Source: Gracilimonas sp. (GTDB lineage Bacteria > Bacteroidota > Rhodothermia > Balneolales > Balneolaceae). From it: DNA of 64,000 nt. The stretch covers positions 57,202-121,201 of the forward strand of contig JAKURD010000007.1 of assembly GCA_022450045.1 (NCBI GenBank), written 5' to 3'. Below the pieces are notes generated by a model. That model was not told the origin of the DNA. It did not search any database and was given only the letters and a program-made list of their open reading frames with translations. The position numbers and the translations under genes are program-made. Positions 7,339 to 16,131 of this stretch are shown here, in pieces. Each line of letters begins with the position of its first letter. Position 1 is the first letter of the stretch.

Positions 7339-8091
7339 GTGGAATACTTCGAGCTTAAAATATCAAAGGAAAAAGTGCTGTCCCACACTCTGAAACTCAG
7401 GAACAGAAGGATAACACATTTTTTCTATATGTCAGCTATGGTTTATATGATGGTTTTGGTGATACTTGGGTTTTGGCCAACCTACTTTCGTCATTTATTT
7501 ACTGATTTTCCTTTTAGGCATTGGATCATCCACACTCATGCCGTAATTTTTATTGGGTGGTTGCTGCTTCTATTGGTTCAGGTATCTCTTGTTGCTATGG
7601 GAAATACGAAATTCCATCGAAAATTAGGAGTTGTTGGTGGGTTTTATGGGATCTTGATACTGATATTTGGTTTAGCAGCGGCTATTATTATGCCTTTGGC
7701 AAGAATAGAAAGTGGTGACTGGACTTTAGAACGAGGCGCTTCTTTTTTGATCCATCCCCTTGGTGATATATTCGTTTATGTTGGCTTTTTTATCCCAGCT
7801 TTATATTACAGGCGTAAAGCTGAAATCCACAAAAGATTGATACTTATTGCTTCACTTATGCTGGTATTTCCAGCTGTTGCACGTATGGGGATGGAGCAAG
7901 TTGCCATGTACATAGTGTGGCTTATTCCACTGATAACAAGTACTACATTAGATATAATTTTGAAGAAAAGAATATATCTTGTCAATATTATTGGAGTAGC
8001 TGTTTTAATTTTATCTGTTATAGGGCGGTATTATTTTTCAAGTACTGAGCTGTGGCTTAAAATTGGGCGGTATCTCTTGAGCATATTTTAA
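7339..8091 (+). CDS. polytopic membrane protein with paired histidines, possibly haem-binding
   Basis: A 250-residue protein with about seven hydrophobic helices. Histidines sit at helix ends in HWIIHTHAVIFIGW, KFHRKLG and HPLGDIF/EIHKRL, an arrangement that recalls DUF2306-like or b-type cytochrome membrane proteins. I cannot assign a family firmly. The frame starts with GTG at 7339; no ATG occurs before the first helix except inside it (residue 31), so the true start is uncertain. The gene is AT-rich relative to alaS and pdh and is flanked on the left by 1.5 kb of repeats. It is probably monocistronic. Confidence 0.65.
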   Translation: MEYFELKISKEKVLSHTLKLRNRRITHFFYMSAMVYMMVLVILGFWPTYFRHLFTDFPFRHWIIHTHAVIFIGWLLLLLVQVSLVAMGNTKFHRKLGVVGGFYGILILIFGLAAAIIMPLARIESGDWTLERGASFLIHPLGDIFVYVGFFIPALYYRRKAEIHKRLILIASLMLVFPAVARMGMEQVAMYIVWLIPLITSTTLDIILKKRIYLVNIIGVAVLILSVIGRYYFSSTELWLKIGRYLLSIF

Positions 8092-8268
8092 TATGGTTGC
8101 AACAATGGGACCAGAAGTATGGGAAGGTATCTCAATAAGGATTTGGGAACGAGGTTAATACTCTGTGAAACTCAGCGCACTTTGTGGTCAAAAACCACAC
8201 ATGAGTTCAAACCATATTTTTCCTATCTTTAGCGCTCTGTAAAATCCAACACTCACACATCAAAATTA

Positions 8269-10938
8269 ATGTCGCACAAGACTTCTGCCCAGATACGTCA
8301 GGAATTTTTTGATTTCTTTGCCGAAAAAGATCATGCCATTGTTGACAGCGCTCCCGTAGTTCCCAAAAACGATCCGACCTTGCTTTTCACCAATGCAGGA
8401 ATGAATCAATTCAAAGCCATTTTTCTGGGAGAAGAGGAAGCCCTCAAACACAACGGGAAAACCTGGAAACGTGCGGCCGATACCCAAAAATGTATTCGCG
8501 TAAGCGGTAAGCACAACGACTTGGAAGAAGTAGGTCACGATACCTACCACCACACCTTATTTGAGATGCTGGGGAACTGGTCGTTTGGTGATTATTTCAA
8601 AAAAGAAGCCATAGGCTGGGCGTGGAAATTATTGGTGGATAAATGGGGCCTCGAACCCAACCGGCTTTACGCCACTGTTTTTAAAGGGGACGAAGCCGAC
8701 GGACTTCCCACAGATGAAGAAGCCATCGAGCTATGGAAAAGTGAGACGAGTATTGATCATGACCATATCCTGAAGTGCGGCAAGAAAGACAACTTTTGGG
8801 AGATGGGCGAAACTGGTCCATGCGGACCATGCTCGGAAGTACACATCGATCTCCGTTCCGATGAAGAACGCAATAAGAAACCTGGTCGGGATTTGGTGAA
8901 CATGGACGATCCCCGAGTGATGGAGATCTGGAACCTCGTATTCATTCAGTTCAACAGAAAGCCGGATGCCTCTCTCGAAAAACTTCCCGCTCAGCATGTT
9001 GACACCGGAATGGGTTTTGAGCGTATGTGTGCCGTGCTGCAGGGAAAAACATCCAATTATGATACCGATGTCTTCACCCCACTTTTGGATGAGATTGCCG
9101 ATATGGCCGGAGTGAAATACGGCGAGGATGAAGAGAAAGACATCGCCATGCGTGTGATCGCCGATCATATTCGTGCGGTTACCTTCTCTATTGCAGACGG
9201 AGCTTCTCCGGGAAATGACGGTCGTGGATACGTGATACGCCGGATTTTGCGTCGTGCTATCCGTTACGGCTGGGATGTGCTGGATTTCAAAGAGCCGTTT
9301 TTCTACAAATTGGTGGATGTTTTGGCCGAACAATTCAAAGATGTATTTCCGGAGATCAAGGCTCAGAAAGAATATATAGTGAACGTAATTCGCTCGGAGG
9401 AAAAGAGTTTCCTGAAAACACTGGGACAGGGAATTGAACTGTTCAACGAGATGGTGGAAGGTAAAAAGAAGCTGTCCGGTGAAGACGCTTTCAAATTGCA
9501 TGATACGTACGGCTTTCCGATCGACCTGACCGAACTGATGGCTCGCGAGCGTGGAGTAGAAGTAGATGTAGAGGAATTCAACAAGCACATGAAAGCGCAG
9601 AAAGACCGCGCTCGTGCTGCCGGTAAGTTTTCGGTGGATCAGAGTGATTCAAAATCCTGGAATGTGATCAAGGAATCCGATGAGTTTGAGTTTGTGGGAT
9701 ATGACGATGCAGAAACTGAAGTGGAAATTCTGGCCTATCGAAAAGAAGGCGAACGATTTGCACTCCAACTTTCCAAAACTCCCTTTTATGCTGAAAGCGG
9801 TGGTCAGGTGGCAGATACTGGTCTCATCACTAATGGTGAGGAATATATCAAAGTCGTAGATGTGCAGAAGTCCAACGGACAGTTCATTCACTATGTAGAT
9901 AAACTCCCTGAAGACCTATCCGGAGCATGGACGGCAAGCATTGATCTGAACCGCCGAATTGAAATCCAAAAACATCACTCTGCTACACACCTGGTTCATG
10001 CCGCACTGCGGGGAATTTTGGGTGATCATGTTGCTCAGAAAGGTTCACTGGTGGATGAACATCATTTGCGCTTTGACTTCTCTCACTTTGAAGCCATGAC
10101 CGATGAGCAGCTGGATGAAGTGGAACAACTGGTGAATGAAAAGATACAGGAAAACATCCCGCTGCAGGAAGAACGCAACGTACCGATAGACGAAGCCAAA
10201 GAACGGGGCGCAATGATGTTGTTTGGTGAGAAATACGGCGAAACCGTGCGCGTGATTACTTTTGATGAAGATTATTCGGTGGAATTGTGTGGAGGAACTC
10301 ACGTGGAAGCTACCGGTGAGATCGGCTATTTCCGATTCACCAATGAAACCTCGGTAGCAGCAGGAATTCGCCGGATCGAAGCGGTATGCGGAACTCAGGC
10401 TGACAAGCTTCTCCGTGATGAAAAACGATTATTACAGCAGGTGAAAGGAGCCCTCGGTCAAACCCAGGATTTGGCCGCAGATGTACTAAAGCTGATCGAG
10501 GAGAAGAAAGCTTTGGAGAAGGAGCTCGAAAAAGTGCAGATGCAAAACACCGGCGCCAAACTGGATGAACTGATCAAGGATGCCGGTTCTCTCGATTCAG
10601 GTGTCAATCTGGTAAAAGGAGAAATTCCCGGAGCTGATATGGATGCACTGAAGCAACTTGGTTATGATGGACTTCAAAAGGTGAAGAAAAATACCGTGAT
10701 TGTGTTAGGTACAAAAGATGAAGAGGAAGGAAAAGTGTACCTGATGGTTGCTGTGACTGAAAATCTCATTAAAGAAAAAGGATTAAAAGCCGGCGCGTTG
10801 GTCGGTCAGCTTGGGCGATTGGTTGGCGGTGGCGGTGGCGGTCAGCCAAATTTGGCTACGGCCGGCGGACGTCAGCCCGAGAAACTCTCCGAAGCCCTCG
10901 AAAAAGTGAATGAATTGATCGAGAAATCTATTTCCTAA
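8269..10938 (+). CDS. alaS: alanine--tRNA ligase
   Basis: An 889-residue class II aminoacyl-tRNA synthetase of normal length that charges tRNA-Ala in the cytoplasm. The N-terminal catalytic domain begins SHKTSAQIRQEFFDFF and includes LLFTNAGMNQFK and the ETGPCGPCSE motif. The editing domain carries HHSATHLVHAALR near residue 570 and CGGTH near 673, together the zinc-binding HxxxH plus C/H set that clears Ser/Gly-tRNA-Ala. The C-terminal domain ends with the family's glycine-rich GGGGGGQPNLATAGG near 850-865. It appears to be transcribed alone; a palindrome follows the stop. Confidence 0.97.
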   Translation: MSHKTSAQIRQEFFDFFAEKDHAIVDSAPVVPKNDPTLLFTNAGMNQFKAIFLGEEEALKHNGKTWKRAADTQKCIRVSGKHNDLEEVGHDTYHHTLFEMLGNWSFGDYFKKEAIGWAWKLLVDKWGLEPNRLYATVFKGDEADGLPTDEEAIELWKSETSIDHDHILKCGKKDNFWEMGETGPCGPCSEVHIDLRSDEERNKKPGRDLVNMDDPRVMEIWNLVFIQFNRKPDASLEKLPAQHVDTGMGFERMCAVLQGKTSNYDTDVFTPLLDEIADMAGVKYGEDEEKDIAMRVIADHIRAVTFSIADGASPGNDGRGYVIRRILRRAIRYGWDVLDFKEPFFYKLVDVLAEQFKDVFPEIKAQKEYIVNVIRSEEKSFLKTLGQGIELFNEMVEGKKKLSGEDAFKLHDTYGFPIDLTELMARERGVEVDVEEFNKHMKAQKDRARAAGKFSVDQSDSKSWNVIKESDEFEFVGYDDAETEVEILAYRKEGERFALQLSKTPFYAESGGQVADTGLITNGEEYIKVVDVQKSNGQFIHYVDKLPEDLSGAWTASIDLNRRIEIQKHHSATHLVHAALRGILGDHVAQKGSLVDEHHLRFDFSHFEAMTDEQLDEVEQLVNEKIQENIPLQEERNVPIDEAKERGAMMLFGEKYGETVRVITFDEDYSVELCGGTHVEATGEIGYFRFTNETSVAAGIRRIEAVCGTQADKLLRDEKRLLQQVKGALGQTQDLAADVLKLIEEKKALEKELEKVQMQNTGAKLDELIKDAGSLDSGVNLVKGEIPGADMDALKQLGYDGLQKVKKNTVIVLGTKDEEEGKVYLMVAVTENLIKEKGLKAGALVGQLGRLVGGGGGGQPNLATAGGRQPEKLSEALEKVNELIEKSIS

Positions 10939-10950
10939 TCTGGTAATAGA

Positions 10951-11062
10951 ATGGAACGCGGAAAACACGGATTGGGCAGATTATCGCGGAAAGGTTTGTG
11001 GTTGATTTGCTTTTATTTTTGACCAGTGATCATCCGCCAGATCAGCGTCATCCGCGTTCCAT
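10951..11062. repeat. GGAACGCGG long palindrome, copy 2
   Basis: Terminal arms ATGGAACGCGG (10951-10961) and CCGCGTTCCAT (11052-11062) are perfectly complementary. The pairing continues imperfectly inward for about 40 bp per arm. It sits between alaS and pdhA and could act as a terminator-like or mRNA 3'-end structure. Confidence 0.75.
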
Positions 11063-11162
11063 TTGGTTGTATAATCAGGAATGGAATCAAATCACAAAAT
11101 CTTCATAAAAATTGGATATATTTACATCCCTTTGACAAAAAGTTTGATATCAAAACATAATT

Positions 11163-12263
11163 ATGGCTAAAAAGAAAACAGACGAAGTAAATTTTGCCCC
11201 GCGGGGAATCGGAGATGAAAAGGACGGTGCCGTCCAAAAAGGCGTGGATCTTCCGGCTCCCACCAAAAAGAAACATAAATCCCTTGGTTTGAGTGAAGAT
11301 GACCTGAAGGCTATGTATGAGCAAATGTATCTTCAGCGACGATTTGAAGAACGTGCCATGCAGCAGTATCAAAAAGGAAAATTCGGTGGGTTCCTGCACC
11401 TTTATATTGGTCAGGAAGCTATCTCAACCGGAACCGTGTTTGCACTGAATGATGATGATGATATCATCACGGCCTATCGTGATCATGGCTGGGGATTGTG
11501 CAGGGGTATCACCCCTGATGAAGGCATGGCCGAACTGTTCGGGAAGAAGACCGGATGTTCGAAAGGAAAAGGCGGTTCCATGCACTTTGCCAAAACTGAG
11601 AATCACTTTTGGGGTGGCTATGGAATTGTAGGTGGTCACATTCCTATTGGCGGCGGACTTGCATTCGCGAACAAGTATAATCAGAATGGACGCATTTCAG
11701 CCACCTTCTTCGGCGACGGGGCGGTAGATCAGGGTGCGTTTCACGAAACCTTCAATATTGCCAATTTGTGGGGGTTACCTGCCATTTTTGCGGTAGAGAA
11801 CAACGGTTATTCCATGGGGACAGCCGCTCGCCGACACACAGTTAAGGAGATCGTGGATCGTGCAAAGGCATACGGCATGAAGAGCAAAGTAGTGAACGGA
11901 ATGGATGTATTCTCTGTGTATGAAGCCATGAAAGAAGTTTCTGAAGAAGTTCGTGACAGTTCTGAACCATATTTCTTAGAGATCAGAACCTATCGCTATC
12001 GCGGACACTCCATGTCAGATCCTCAAAAATACCGAACCAAAGAAGAACTGGAAGAATATCAGAAGAACGATCCTATTGAGCGTTTGAAAACTTATCTGAA
12101 AGATGAGAAGATCCTTAAGGACAAAGAAATCGAGGAAATTGAAGAGAAGGTAGAACAGGAAGTATTGGACGCCGTGGAATTTGCGGATAATTCAGACTTC
12201 CCGGATGAATCGGCTCTTTACGATGATATGTTTGCCGAAGACGAACCTTATTTTCACAACTAA
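11163..12263 (+). CDS. pdhA: pyruvate dehydrogenase E1 component, alpha subunit
   Basis: A 366-residue subunit of the thiamine-diphosphate E1 of the pyruvate dehydrogenase complex. The ThDP/Mg motif runs from GDG (residues 184-186) to NN (213-214). The segment RYRGHSMSDPQKYRTKEE matches the phosphorylation-loop region of E1-alpha enzymes. A Lys-rich, poorly conserved N-terminal extension of about 40 residues precedes the conserved start at LGLSEDDLKAMYEQM. The ATG at 11163 is followed by AAKKK-type codons common in the phylum. pdhB starts 23 bp after its stop, so the two are co-transcribed. Confidence 0.95.
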   Translation: MAKKKTDEVNFAPRGIGDEKDGAVQKGVDLPAPTKKKHKSLGLSEDDLKAMYEQMYLQRRFEERAMQQYQKGKFGGFLHLYIGQEAISTGTVFALNDDDDIITAYRDHGWGLCRGITPDEGMAELFGKKTGCSKGKGGSMHFAKTENHFWGGYGIVGGHIPIGGGLAFANKYNQNGRISATFFGDGAVDQGAFHETFNIANLWGLPAIFAVENNGYSMGTAARRHTVKEIVDRAKAYGMKSKVVNGMDVFSVYEAMKEVSEEVRDSSEPYFLEIRTYRYRGHSMSDPQKYRTKEELEEYQKNDPIERLKTYLKDEKILKDKEIEEIEEKVEQEVLDAVEFADNSDFPDESALYDDMFAEDEPYFHN

Positions 12264-12286
12264 TTTTAAACTGACGACATAAAGTA

Positions 12287-13270
12287 ATGGCTGAATTACA
12301 ATTTAGAGAAGCAATACGAGAGGCAATTGACGAGGAAATGGCCCGTGAAGAGAAAGTCTTCATTATGGGTGAGGAAGTTGCCGAATACAATGGCGCATAC
12401 AAAGCCACCGAAGGCCTTTTAGATAAGTACGGCTACAAACGTGTGATCGATACACCAATCTCCGAACTTGGATTTTCCGGAATTGGCGTGGGTGCTGCGA
12501 TGAACGGGCTTCGTCCCATTGTTGAATTCATGACCTTCAACTTTGCGGTTTTGGCCGCTGATCAGATCATCAACCATGCTTCCAAAGCTGGATACATGAC
12601 CGGTGGACAAATTTCGATGCCCATCGTATTTCGTGGACCGAACGCCTCTGCGGGTCAGTTGGGAGCAACGCACTCAGTTGCATATGACTCTATGTATGCC
12701 CACTTCCCAGGACTGAAAGTGATCTACACTTCCGAACCGGATGATGCCAAAGGTCTGCTAAAATCCGCCATCCGTGATGACAACCCCGTGATTTTCATGG
12801 AATCTGAGCAGATGTATGGAATGAAAGGCGAAGTTTCCGAAGAAGAAGATTATATCATCCCGATCGGGAAAGGAAAAGTGAAACGTGAGGGAAGTGATGT
12901 AACCATTGTTGCTCATGGAAAAATGTACCACGTAGCAAAACAAGCCGCTGCCCAGCTTGAGAAAGACGGTGTGGATGTGGAAATTATCGACCCGAGAACG
13001 GTTAAGCCCTTGGATCTGCCACTGATCGTGGAATCTATTAAGAAAACCAACCGTTGTGTGGTTGTGGATGAAGCGCATCCGTTTGCAGGGTTTGCTGCCG
13101 AGATCGGGTTCCTGATCCAGCGCGAAGCCTTCGATTATTTGGACGCTCCCGTTCAGCGTGTTACACTTCCGGATGTGAATGCACCGTTTGCGAAGAATCT
13201 GTTTGATGCCTGGCTGCCGGATGCTAAGAATGTGATCGAAGCGGTAAATCAGGTTACTTACAGGAATTAG
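12287..13270 (+). CDS. pdhB: pyruvate dehydrogenase E1 component, beta subunit
   Basis: A 327-residue subunit that completes the E1 heterotetramer. It begins with the usual REAIREAIDEEMAREEKVFIMGEEVAEYNGAYKATEGLL and contains DTPISELGFSGIGVGAAMNGLRPIVEFM. The Glu in MGEEVAEY activates the thiamine. The C-terminal transketolase domain holds DPRTVKPLD and VVDEAHPFAGF. Normal length. It follows pdhA by 23 bp. A 15-bp-stem hairpin with a T-run lies just downstream, between this gene and pdhC. Confidence 0.95.
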   Translation: MAELQFREAIREAIDEEMAREEKVFIMGEEVAEYNGAYKATEGLLDKYGYKRVIDTPISELGFSGIGVGAAMNGLRPIVEFMTFNFAVLAADQIINHASKAGYMTGGQISMPIVFRGPNASAGQLGATHSVAYDSMYAHFPGLKVIYTSEPDDAKGLLKSAIRDDNPVIFMESEQMYGMKGEVSEEEDYIIPIGKGKVKREGSDVTIVAHGKMYHVAKQAAAQLEKDGVDVEIIDPRTVKPLDLPLIVESIKKTNRCVVVDEAHPFAGFAAEIGFLIQREAFDYLDAPVQRVTLPDVNAPFAKNLFDAWLPDAKNVIEAVNQVTYRN

Positions 13271-13284
13271 GCAAAAGTGAAGGG

Positions 13285-13327
13285 GCAAAAGTGAAAAGTA
13301 AACTAAAACTTTTCACTTTTGCGTTTT
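13285..13327 (+). terminator. terminator-like hairpin between pdhB and pdhC
   Basis: A perfect 15-bp stem (13285-13299 with 13308-13322, GCAAAAGTGAAAAGT and its complement) with an 8-nt A-rich loop, followed by GTTTTTA. The stem is AT-rich, so termination may be partial. A direct repeat of its first ten bases lies at 13271-13280. Confidence 0.7.
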
Positions 13328-13406
13328 TACTTATACGCCCATTACATTGAATTACATACCAAATTGAACGAATAAATAACTCACTCAACAGTTTAGATTA
13401 AAGATT

Positions 13407-14687
13407 ATGGCCATTAAGATTGAAATGCCGAAGCTCAGCGATACCATGGAAGAAGGGGTGATCGCGTCGTGGAATGTGGAAGAAGGAGACAAGGTTTCAG
13501 CCGGTGATATTATTGCCGAAGTGGAAACCGATAAAGCTACTATGGAAGTGGAAGCCTTCGATGAAGGTACCGTTCTCAAAATCCTGGTAGATGAAGGCGA
13601 TGCCGTTCCCTTAGGTGGATTAATGGCCGTATTAGGAGAGGAGGGGGAAGATATCTCCGAGATCCTTGAAAATGCAGGTTCCTCTGATTCAGAGAAATCT
13701 GAAGAAAAGAAAGAATCCCAGGAATCTAAATCAGAAGAAAAAGAAGAATCGAAAAGCAAGGATAGCTCAGCTAAGCTGACTTCGCCAAAATCAGAAACCA
13801 AGTCTTCTAAAGAAGATGCTGGTGAATCAACCGGTAAAGATGGACGAATTTTAGCCTCTCCGTTAGCCCGAAAAATGGCCGAAGACAAAGGTATAGACCT
13901 TTCCAAAGTCGATGGTTCAGGCCCTAACGGACGGATCATTAAAGCTGATATTGAAGAGTATAAAGAATCGGCTCCGGCGGCAGCTTCAACCCAAAGTTTT
14001 GAAAGTCTGGAGAGCCGTGAAGTGAAAGTTTCTCAGATGAGGAAGACCATTGCTCGCCGTTTATCGGAAAGCAAGTTCAGCAGTCCGCACTTCTATGAGA
14101 CGATCGACATTGATATGAAAGCAGCCATGGCTGCCCGTTCTTCTATGAACGAAGCCAATGATGTAAAGATCAGCTTCAACGATATTGTAGTGAAGGCTTG
14201 TTCGGTAGCGCTTACCCGTCACCAAGCCGTAAACAGCTCCTGGAATGGCGATGTGATCAAAGAGCACGGAGATGTACACGTTGCCGTTGCTGTAGCTATT
14301 GATGAAGGACTGATGACTCCGGTTATCCGTCACTCTGATAAAAAAGGCTTGCTTCAGATCTCCTCTGAAACCAGAGAACTGGCCGGACTGGCACGAGATC
14401 GCAAACTTCAGCCCGAGCAGATGGAAGGAAGTACCTTTACCATCAGTAATCTGGGAATGTTTGGCATTGAGGAATTCACGGCAATCATCAACCCGCCGAA
14501 CGCCTGTATCTTGGCGGTTGGCGCTATTCGTGATGTGCCTGTTGTTGAAAACGGTGAAGTGGTGCCCGGAAAGCGTATGAAAGTTACTCTCTCCAGTGAT
14601 CACCGGATTGTGGATGGAGCGACAGCAGCTGAGTTCCTGAATACTGTGAAGAATCTGTTGGAAAACCCACTTTCGATGCTGTTGTAA
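13407..14687 (+). CDS. pdhC: dihydrolipoamide acetyltransferase, E2 of pyruvate dehydrogenase
   Basis: A 426-residue core enzyme that transfers acetyl groups to CoA. It has a single N-terminal lipoyl domain with the lipoylated Lys at about residue 43 in ETDKATMEVE. A Ser/Glu/Lys-rich linker follows (about 85-140), then the E3/E1-binding domain (ASPLARKMAEDKGIDLSKVDGSGPNGRI, about 150-187), then the catalytic domain ending with SSDHRIVDGATAAEF and its active-site His near residue 398. It is 136 bp downstream of pdhB across a terminator-like hairpin. The E3 gene (dihydrolipoamide dehydrogenase) is not in this window. Confidence 0.95.
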   Translation: MAIKIEMPKLSDTMEEGVIASWNVEEGDKVSAGDIIAEVETDKATMEVEAFDEGTVLKILVDEGDAVPLGGLMAVLGEEGEDISEILENAGSSDSEKSEEKKESQESKSEEKEESKSKDSSAKLTSPKSETKSSKEDAGESTGKDGRILASPLARKMAEDKGIDLSKVDGSGPNGRIIKADIEEYKESAPAAASTQSFESLESREVKVSQMRKTIARRLSESKFSSPHFYETIDIDMKAAMAARSSMNEANDVKISFNDIVVKACSVALTRHQAVNSSWNGDVIKEHGDVHVAVAVAIDEGLMTPVIRHSDKKGLLQISSETRELAGLARDRKLQPEQMEGSTFTISNLGMFGIEEFTAIINPPNACILAVGAIRDVPVVENGEVVPGKRMKVTLSSDHRIVDGATAAEFLNTVKNLLENPLSMLL

Positions 14688-14710
14688 TCATTCGCAATCA
14701 AAGTAATTAG

Positions 14711-14747
14711 AAGCCTTGCATTTGAATAAAGTGCGAGGCTTTTTTAT
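14711..14747 (+). terminator. terminator after pdhC
   Basis: AAGCCTTGCA (14711-14720) pairs with TGCGAGGCTT (14732-14741) with one G-U wobble, followed by a T-run. Confidence 0.85.
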
Positions 14748-14760
14748 CTAACAACCTCCT

Positions 14761-14950
14761 GGAACATGGATGACGCCGATTGGGCTGATGATTGCAGGTA
14801 AAATTTATACAGAACACGAAAGTGTCACACTTGTAGGGAGGCGATTTAAGAAGAAATTTACCCAGCGGGACGCTTGAACCAGTTTGTGAGTACAGGATAA
14901 TTATAGATCAGTGATCGTCAGCTCAATTCATAGTATCCGCATTCTATTCC
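14761..14950. repeat. GGAACGCGG-type palindrome, copy 3 (degenerate)
   Basis: The left arm GGAACATGGATGACGCCGAT... at 14761 and the right arm ending ...GTATCCGCATTCTATTCC at 14950 are imperfectly complementary and resemble the copies at 5910 and 10951. The loop of about 90 bp is longer than in copy 2. The gap from 14748 to 15050 holds nothing else I can identify. Confidence 0.55.
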
Positions 14951-15050
14951 TTAGTCTGTTTTGCTCTCAAATTCCATTACATTTTCTAACAAACTTCCTG
15001 AAATTATTTCCGTAAGTGTGATTCATATTCTAAACCTTAATTTTTGGAAA

Positions 15051-15515
15051 ATGAAATCAATTCTTTTAGCAACAACCATTTTTGTAATGGTCTTGACCGT
15101 AGCGGTGCAAGCTCAAAATTCATCTGAAAAGGAAGTACAAACTACTATTGAAATCTTATTTGAAGGAATGCTTGAAACAGACAGACAAAAGATTACTGAT
15201 TCTTTTACTTCGGATGCCATTATGCAAACTGTTGTTAAAAATGAACAGGGTGAGGTGGCGATAAGAAATGGAAATCTTGAAGCATTTATAAAAAGTATTG
15301 GCTCAGCCGAGCCCGGAAGACTCCATGAAAAGATCGGTGGATATGAGATCAAGATCGATGGTGAGCTTGCTTCAGCCTGGACGCCCTATGAGTTTTATGT
15401 GGGAGAGGATTTTTCACATTGTGGGGTGAACTCTTTTCAGCTCATGAAAACGGCAGATGGCTGGAAGATCTTCCATATTGTGGATACCCGTCGCAGGAGT
15501 AATTGTGTGGAATAG
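15051..15515 (+). CDS. secreted NTF2-like (SnoaL/lumazine-binding-like) protein
   Basis: The frame is open from 14961, but the ATG at 15051 begins a clear signal peptide (MKSILLATTIFVMVLTVAVQAQ), so that start is preferred, giving 154 residues. The mature part has the cone-shaped NTF2 fold signature: an initial helix (EVQTTIEILFEGMLETDRQKI), then VNSFQLMKTADGWKIFHIVDTRRR at the end, the usual terminal strand pattern. Such proteins are often small-molecule-binding or enzymatic, but no catalytic residues can be assigned. A broken paralogue follows at 15588. Confidence 0.75.
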   Translation: MKSILLATTIFVMVLTVAVQAQNSSEKEVQTTIEILFEGMLETDRQKITDSFTSDAIMQTVVKNEQGEVAIRNGNLEAFIKSIGSAEPGRLHEKIGGYEIKIDGELASAWTPYEFYVGEDFSHCGVNSFQLMKTADGWKIFHIVDTRRRSNCVE

Positions 15516-15524
15516 CGGTCAGGT

Positions 15525-15563
15525 TAAGCTTTCAGCCATCAGATTTAACGTGCTGAAAGCTTA
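15525..15563. repeat. 12-bp inverted repeat between the NTF2-like gene and its broken paralogue
   Basis: TAAGCTTTCAGC (15525-15536) is perfectly complementary to GCTGAAAGCTTA (15552-15563), with a 15-nt loop. No T-run follows, so it is not a standard terminator. Confidence 0.5.
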
Positions 15564-15587
15564 TAATCTGAAACTAAATATGATGCC

Positions 15588-16126
15588 GTGAGAAAAATAT
15601 ACATACTATTATTGCTAATGCTTTTTGGGATACAATTTGCAATCGCTGAGATAAGTGAAGAACAACATCAGCGTTATGCAGAAAACATTGATAATTTGAT
15701 AGAAGCCTTTATACGCCTCTATTTCCGGTGAACAGGGTAAACCCCGTTATTGAGAGCTATTTCGAAACCTTGTGATTCCTTAGGCACGGCTCATACCGGG
15801 CGGAAGTGATGGCTAGGTAGCAATACGTACAGCGTGATGACTTCTGAAGAATTCATAGAGAATACCGATCTTTATTTTGCATTTTGTGAAGAACGGATTC
15901 TATAAATATGAAGTCCACAGGGAAGAACATCACCATGGAAGAATGGTACATTTATTCAGCACCTATGGGTCAAAAAGGAGCGGGGCAGATGCTCAACCTT
16001 TCAATAAAGGCATTAACAGCGTACAGTTGTTTGACGATGAAGAACGGTGGCGGGTTTACCATCACCATCTATTGGGCGCATAAATCTGAGAGCAATCCAA
16101 TTCCCGAGGAATACAGAGGACGGTAA
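15588..16126 (+). pseudogene. broken NTF2-like secreted protein gene
   Basis: A GTG start opens a signal-peptide-like MRKIYILLLLMLFGIQFAIA and a helix (QRYAENIDNLIEAF), then hits a stop. The homology-like reading continues in other frames: SISGEQGKPRY, ELFRNL, ARLIPGGSDG (with in-frame stops at about 15755, 15780 and 15811), MTSEEFIENTDLYF, KNGFYKYEVHREEHHHGRM...FSTYGSKRSG...NKGINSVQLF, and finally ESNPIPEEYRGR before TAA at 16124-16126. Those blocks, in that order, match secreted NTF2-like Bacteroidota proteins of about 170 residues. At least three frame changes plus several stop codons make this a clear pseudogene rather than an isolated error. Confidence 0.8.
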
Positions 16127-16131
16127 GATGA

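Noticed and set aside
8731-9588. 285-residue antisense ORF inside alaS
   Set aside because: It lies opposite a highly conserved essential gene, its composition (many H, F, I, C) is that of reverse-strand codon bias, and it has no recognisable domain.
14061-14603. 180-residue antisense ORF inside pdhC
   Set aside because: Shadow of the E2 catalytic domain; no start context or domain. The same applies to 12758-13288 opposite pdhB.
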